Source of the DNA: CAZDDA01 sp964568045
Lineage (GTDB): Bacteria > Bipolaricaulota > Bipolaricaulia > UBA7950 > UBA9294
NCBI GenBank assembly: GCA_964568045.1
Contig: CAZMOL010000031.1
Location: 1 to 18,627 of the forward strand
Direction of reading: 5' to 3'
Length of the DNA: 18,627 nucleotides
In this document: positions 14,693-18,627 of the stretch, piece by piece
Position numbering within the stretch: position 1 is the stretch's first letter
Layout: the number at the start of each line of letters is the position of its first letter
Made by a program: the position numbers and the translations under genes
The notes under the pieces: generated by a model
Told to the model about the DNA's origin: nothing
Databases searched by the model: none
Seen by the model: only the letters and a program-made list of their open reading frames with translations

Positions 14693-15760
14693 TTAGATTT
14701 CCAGGACCGTCTCGATCGCCTTTAATAGCCCCTCGATCTCGTCGACCTGGGTGTCTCCCATGTGAGCGATGCGGAATGTCTTGCCCTTGATGTCGCCGTA
14801 GCCATTGGCGATCCTCACGTGATAGTCATTGACCAATGTCTTGATCAGGCCGGCCACATCGACCTCGCGCGTGTTCTTCACACACGTCAATGTCTTGGAC
14901 CAGTAACCCTCCTCCGGATAGATGTCGAAATGCTTCTTCGCCCACGCCTGCACGATAGATGCCATCTTCTCGTGACGCGCAAAGCGAGTGTCCAAACCCT
15001 CCTTGAGCATGTCATCGAGCTGCGCGTCGAGCGCGTACATATGAGGAATCGCCGGAGTTGACGGCGTCTGGTTCTTTTGATGGGATTTGTTCATCTTCAC
15101 AAGGTTGAAGTAATAACTACGCGGTGGAACGGTCTCCGCACGGGCCAGCGCCCGTTCACTGACAGCGGCCACCGCAATGCCTGCGGGAAGGGCGAACGCT
15201 TTCTGCACGCCTGCGAGCACGAAGTCGACCTTCCAGGCGTCGGTCTCGATCTTCACCCCAGCCATTCCGCTGACCGCGTCCACAAGGAGAAGTACATCCG
15301 GGTAGCGGCTCACCACCTCCGCGATCTCAGAGAGTGGATTCATCAACCCTGTGGAAGTCTCGTTGAGAACAACGGTCACCGCATCGTATTTCCCCGTTTT
15401 CAACTGTTCGCCGACCATCTCTGGCTTGATCGCCGTGTCCCAATCAATCGTGAACGCGTCGCAAGGAACGCCGTTGGCGACCGTGATGTCGTGCCAGCGC
15501 TTGGAAAAGGCGCCGTTTATCAGATTCAGACATCGCTTAGCGACGAGGTTCGTCACCGCGGATTCCATTGCCCCTGTCGACGACGACGTGAACAGAAAGA
15601 CCGGATTCTCCGTGTACAAGAGTTTCTGAAGCTTTGTCTGAATCTCACCGTAAAGAGCGGAAAATTCCGGTGTGCGGTGATGAATCTGCGGTGTGGAAAG
15701 TTCTTTTAAGATCTCCGGCCGAACCTCAGTCGGCCCCGGCGTAAACAGCCGAATATGCAT
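14693..15760 (-). CDS. Class V PLP-dependent aminotransferase (serine-pyruvate / alanine-glyoxylate type; possible phosphoserine aminotransferase)
   Basis: This is a 355-residue fold-type I aminotransferase of the AGAT family. The N-terminal FTPGPTEVRPEIL (6-18) and HHRTPEF (27-33) are classic. FTSSSTGAMESAV (57-69) binds the cofactor phosphate, Asp161 in LLVDAVSGMAG contacts the pyridine nitrogen, and Lys187 in GVQKAFALPAG forms the Schiff base. FRIAHMGDT lies near the C-terminus. Its position 10 nt before serA suggests it converts 3-phosphohydroxypyruvate and an amino donor to phosphoserine in place of a canonical SerC. Serine:glyoxylate or serine:pyruvate transamination is the alternative. 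The ATG follows GGAGG by 5 nt. A 54-nt gap separates it from the upstream radical SAM gene, so it may head its own transcript. Confidence 0.92.
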   Translation of the reverse strand: MHIRLFTPGPTEVRPEILKELSTPQIHHRTPEFSALYGEIQTKLQKLLYTENPVFLFTSSSTGAMESAVTNLVAKRCLNLINGAFSKRWHDITVANGVPCDAFTIDWDTAIKPEMVGEQLKTGKYDAVTVVLNETSTGLMNPLSEIAEVVSRYPDVLLLVDAVSGMAGVKIETDAWKVDFVLAGVQKAFALPAGIAVAAVSERALARAETVPPRSYYFNLVKMNKSHQKNQTPSTPAIPHMYALDAQLDDMLKEGLDTRFARHEKMASIVQAWAKKHFDIYPEEGYWSKTLTCVKNTREVDVAGLIKTLVNDYHVRIANGYGDIKGKTFRIAHMGDTQVDEIEGLLKAIETVLEI

Positions 15761-15814
15761 AGTGACCTCCGTAGATGCTGTAGTCGTAAGGCTTTGAGAC
15801 AGATGGTACTCGCG

Positions 15815-16720
15815 TCAGGTTCCGTTTTCAAAGGCAGGAAGCCCACGATGAAGGCCGAGCTCGCGGGCGGAGCGCACCGCCTCCGCGTACTCGGAAGGCA
15901 AAAGCCGGCAGGCGAGCTCCGGATACTCGTCTGCCCGGTAGCACGGGCGGTACTGCTGCATTACGTTCAGGTAGGTGTTCTGTCCCAAATGTGAGGCGAT
16001 CATCGTGAACACGCGAGCGGAGGCGGCAATGCCGCTGGGCAAGACAAGGTGGCGGATGAGCATTCCACGCTGCGCTATCCCCTCTTCGATCACAAGATCT
16101 CCTACCTGTCGGTGCATCTCGCACAGTACTGCCTCCAGGTTCGTTGCGTATTCCGGAGCACCGGAATAGCGCGCTGCTGCGGCATCGTCGCCGTATTTGG
16201 CATCCGGCATGTAGATGTCGACAATTCCATCCAGGAGGCGCAATACCTCCGGACTCTCGTAGCCGCCGCAGTTCCAGACGATTGGAAGTTCCAGTCCTGC
16301 TTGCCGGGCCAGAGAGAGCGCGGAAACGATCACCGGTGCCTGGTGGGTCGGAGTGACGAGATTGATGTTGTGACAGCCGCGACGGGCAAGCTCGACAAAG
16401 ACCTTCGCCAAGTTCGCGCTGTCCATCTCCTGACCTTCTCCGAGATGACTGATCGTGTAATTCTGGCAGAAGGCACAGGACAGATTGCAGCCGGAGAAAA
16501 AGACTGTTCCGGAGCCGCGGCGGCCGACCAATGGGGGTTCTTCGCCGAAATGCGGCCCGAAGCTTGCCACCTTGGCCCCTGCTCCAACTCCACAGCGCCC
16601 TCGCTCTCCCCACCGGCGATCGACCATGCAGTGGTGCGGACACAGCCGACACGGCGAGAGCAACTCGTCGAGCTTCTCGCACCGCGCGGCCATCTCCGCT
16701 TCGGCAATCCGCAATCTCAT
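15815..16720 (-). CDS. Radical SAM protein, PflX-like (COG1313)
   Basis: This is a 301-residue radical SAM enzyme. The SAM-cluster motif CNLSCAFC has Cys78, Cys82 and Cys85. An N-terminal cysteine set, CRLCPHHC plus GRCG (Cys24, 27, 31 and 43), could hold another metal or cluster; this N-terminal pattern with MVDRR and GERGRCGV is characteristic of the PflX group. Other conserved stretches are ISHLGEGQEM, NINLVTPTHQ, PIVWNCGGYES and IYMPDAKY. The group resembles pyruvate formate-lyase activators, but its substrate has not been established and no glycyl-radical enzyme is in the window. ATG16720 follows AAGGG by 6 nt; a GTG one codon upstream is also possible. It is first in the minus-strand gene run, divergent from lemA; no clear minus-strand promoter was found. 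Confidence 0.88.
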   Translation of the reverse strand: MRLRIAEAEMAARCEKLDELLSPCRLCPHHCMVDRRWGERGRCGVGAGAKVASFGPHFGEEPPLVGRRGSGTVFFSGCNLSCAFCQNYTISHLGEGQEMDSANLAKVFVELARRGCHNINLVTPTHQAPVIVSALSLARQAGLELPIVWNCGGYESPEVLRLLDGIVDIYMPDAKYGDDAAAARYSGAPEYATNLEAVLCEMHRQVGDLVIEEGIAQRGMLIRHLVLPSGIAASARVFTMIASHLGQNTYLNVMQQYRPCYRADEYPELACRLLPSEYAEAVRSARELGLHRGLPAFENGT

Positions 16721-16730
16721 CACCTACCCT

Positions 16731-16758
16731 TTGTCAAACCGAGCCTCCACGCTACAAT
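16731..16758 (+). promoter_or_regulatory. Sigma70-like promoter for lemA-DUF2207
   Basis: TTGTCA (16731-16736, 5 of 6 matches), a 16-bp spacer and TACAAT (16753-16758, 5 of 6). The predicted start leaves a leader of about 20 nt carrying AAGGAGGG before the lemA ATG. Confidence 0.65.
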
Positions 16759-16784
16759 CATAGCAAACGCATCAAGGAGGGAGT

Positions 16785-17266
16785 ATGAATATCGGATTCA
16801 TCCTCATAGTGGTAGCAGTTGTCCTTCTTGGATGGGGTGTGCTGACTTACAACCGCCTCGTGAGGTTGAGAGTGCGCTCGGAGGAGTCGTGGCGCGATAT
16901 CGACACGCAGCTCAAGCGGCGCTACGACCTGATCCCAAACCTTGTGGAGACGGTGAAGGGTTACGCCTCCCACGAAAAGGAGGTCTTCGAACGCGTCACC
17001 CTCGCACGGGCCAAGGCGATCGACGCTTCCTCGCCAAAGGAACAGGCCGTTGCAGAGGAGGGATTGAAGGGCGCGCTCAAGTCACTGTTCGCCGTTGTTG
17101 AAAACTATCCGCAACTGAAGGCAAACGAGAACTTCCTCGGTCTACAGCAAACTCTCGAACAGACCGAAGATGCCGTCCAACGCTCTCGTGTGTACTACAA
17201 CGCGGTGGTGCGCGACCTAAACACCAGCATTCAGGTCTTCCCGCGCAACATCATCGCCAACCTGTT
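16785..17266 (+). CDS. lemA: LemA family protein (3' end lost in assembly gap)
   Basis: 160 codons are visible before the N run. An N-terminal membrane helix (about 4-20) is followed by YNRLVRLRVRSEESWRDIDTQLKRRYDLIPNLVETVKGYASHE (22-64), the LemA signature, and a helical bundle with ENYPQLKANENFLGLQQTLEQTEDAVQRSR. The sequence breaks off in FPRNIIANL; full-length relatives end about 25 residues later. The ATG is set by AAGGAGGG. LemA proteins are membrane-anchored helical proteins of unclear function that commonly precede a DUF2207 or TPM-domain membrane protein, as here. The frame appears to continue through the Ns to a 229-residue product, but the sequence beyond the gap in that frame is not LemA-like. 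Confidence 0.93.
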
Positions 17267-17366
17267 NNNNNNNNNNNNNNNNNNNNNNNNNNNNNNNNNN
17301 NNNNNNNNNNNNNNNNNNNNNNNNNNNNNNNNNNNNNNNNNNNNNNNNNNNNNNNNNNNNNNNNNN
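17267..17366. other. Assembly gap of exactly 100 Ns
   Basis: The run of exactly 100 Ns is a conventional placeholder for a gap of unknown size. The missing end of LemA (about 25 codons) plus the missing signal peptide and first part of DUF2207 (roughly 150 codons by family proportions) suggest that the true distance is nearer 0.5-0.6 kb. Confidence 0.85.
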
Positions 17367-18627
17367 TGGAGATTCCGACCACATCGTATGTCGGGTATAC
17401 CGGAAGCACCGCCCGTGGGCTGCCGGCCAGTCGCGATTCCGAAGGACGGTACGTGTTCGAAGCAACCAGCCTGACGCCCGGAGAGGGATTGACAATCGAC
17501 GTGGCGATCCCTCGCGAAACCTCGGGAATCGCGGCTCCGAGTGCCGGAGAGAAGGCGCTTTGGTTCCTGTCGGCCAACAAGTACGCGCTGCTTCCCATTC
17601 TAGCGCTGATTGGAATGTTCTTGCTGTGGTGGAGAAAGGGAATGGATCCGGCAAAAGGGACGATCGCCCCCCGCTTTGACGCTCCAGCGGACATTCGCGC
17701 CGGCGAAGCCGGCGTGCTGATCGACGACCGCGCCGATCTGCGCGACATCTCGGCGATGGTCATCGACCTCGCAGTCAAGGGTTTCTTGAAGATCCGGGAG
17801 ATCCGTGAAGAAGAACCGGGACTGATGGACAAGGTCAAGAGCGTCATCGGCCGTCCGGGACCGCTCGACTACGAGTTCATAAAACTAAAAGATGCCGACG
17901 GGAAACTGACGAAGGTGGAGCGAATTCTCTTGGATGGGATCTTTGATGAGGCGCATCCGGAGAACAGAACGTTATCATCGATGGAGAACCAATTCTACAA
18001 AGTCCTTCCGTCCATCAAGTCCGGCCTGTACGCACGGCTGATCAAGAAAAGATACTACACGAACAACCCGGAGCGCGTGCGGACGCACTACTTCGGCATC
18101 GGTGTAGTGATCCTCATCGCCGCAGTCGCCCTCGGTGTCGTCATCGGATCACTCTACCTCGGCATCGCAATCGGCCTGTGCGGCCTAATCGTGCTCGCGT
18201 TCGCACCGATCATGCCCCGCAAGACACAGAAGGGAGCCGAAGCGCTGCGCGACCTACTCGGCCTTGCCGAGTACATCGGCCGAGCCGAAGTGAAGAAGAT
18301 GGAATTCCACGACGCACCGCAGAAGAGCCCGCAGCTGTTTGAGAAACTCCTTCCTTACGCCATCGCGCTTAACCTCACCTCGATCTGGACCAAACAGTTC
18401 GAGGGGCTGTTCGAGCGTCCACCGGAGTGGTACGTCGGGGTAAGTCCGGTATTCAACGGATATCTGTTCGGCCTGTCGATGATGCACCTTGCTACCGGGA
18501 TGCAGCGCACGTTTGTTTCTGCGCCACGCACCAGCTCAAGCGGCCGTTCGGCTTGGGGCGGAGGGGCCAGCTTCGGGGGAGGTTTCTCAGGCGGTGGCTT
18601 CGGTGGCGGCGGTGGGGGCGGCTGGTA
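17367..18627 (+). CDS. DUF2207 family membrane protein (partial at both ends)
   Basis: The frame starting with the codon at 17369 is open to the end of the window (419 codons). YVFEATSLTPGEGLTIDVAIPRE (about residues 28-50 of the visible part) is the end of the extracytoplasmic DUF2207 domain. A membrane helix (YALLPILALIGMFLLWW) follows, then the cytoplasmic segment PRFDAPADIRAGEAGVLID and later two adjacent hydrophobic segments (FGIGVVILIAAVALGVVIG; LGIAIGLCGLIVLAFAP). The protein ends in a tail of Gly, Ser and Phe closing with GGW. This Gly-rich tail and the final Trp are typical of the family, and the last two bases (TA) are probably the start of the stop codon, so at most a few bases are missing. 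The N-terminal part lies in the gap. Function is unknown; pairing with LemA is usual. Confidence 0.88.

Noticed and set aside
15077..15709. Open frame of 210 codons antisense to the aminotransferase
   Set aside because: No family signature and no ribosome site; a shadow of a confident gene.
16049..17101. Open frame of 350 codons on the plus strand across the radical SAM and lemA genes
   Set aside because: It is antisense to the radical SAM gene and out of frame with lemA, both of which are clear; the product changes character at the gene boundary and looks like a shadow.
16785..17474. Continuous 229-codon LemA product reading through the Ns
   Set aside because: The sequence after the gap in this frame is unlike LemA, whereas a frame out of register with it gives a clear DUF2207 protein. 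The fusion is an artefact of the gap.
17217..17847. Two minus-strand open frames crossing the Ns
   Set aside because: They depend on the undefined bases and lie opposite LemA and DUF2207.

Overview
The window is ordinary-looking bacterial chromosome (coding density above 90 %, moderately GC-rich, Shine-Dalgarno-led genes, sigma70-like promoters) from an assembly with one 100-N scaffold gap. A peptidoglycan division pair (FtsL/FtsI), bacterial-type MnmG and PgsA show that it is bacterial. A PflX-type radical SAM protein, a short PGDH paired with a class V aminotransferase and DUF1015, and a large DUF11/PKD/lamin-tail surface protein together suggest a little-studied, possibly anaerobic or thermophilic lineage. 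A candidate phylum such as Bipolaricaulota/Acetothermia would fit, but that is a low-confidence impression. I see no tRNA, rRNA, CRISPR array, IS element or phage gene.

Layout. (1) 1-1879, plus strand: the 3' end of ftsL overlapping ftsI, the tail of a division (dcw) cluster that stops abruptly. (2) 1881-4481, minus strand: a slipin/stomatin gene followed 3 nt later by mnmG, transcribed toward ftsI. (3) 4521-4580: two back-to-back sigma70-like promoters. (4) 4604-5961, plus strand: tpiA and pgsA. (5) 6073-10386, plus strand: two exported proteins, a 1117-residue DUF11-PKD-DUF11-lamin-tail protein and a 217-residue 3-keto-disaccharide-hydrolase-like (LamG-fold) protein, with a hairpin-rich spacer between them. 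(6) 10387-11837: a spacer with a perfect 11-bp hairpin, a small ribbon-helix-helix regulator (minus strand) and a divergent TauE/SafE-type exporter (plus strand). The exporter has a good promoter with a palindrome directly over its start region. (7) 11796-16720, minus strand: a probable operon of PflX-type radical SAM protein, class V aminotransferase, short serA, DUF1015 and nitroreductase. (8) 16731-18627, plus strand: lemA, the assembly gap, and a DUF2207 membrane protein cut at both ends.

How the genes work together. The aminotransferase and SerA would carry out the middle and first steps of the phosphorylated serine pathway. No phosphoserine phosphatase is visible, and DUF1015 sits in the same tight operon, so its role is the most interesting metabolic question here. 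The RHH regulator, its neighbouring exporter and the palindrome look like a self-contained regulator-transporter module. LemA and DUF2207 are a recurrent envelope pair. The FtsL/FtsI, PgsA and slipin genes are general envelope functions.
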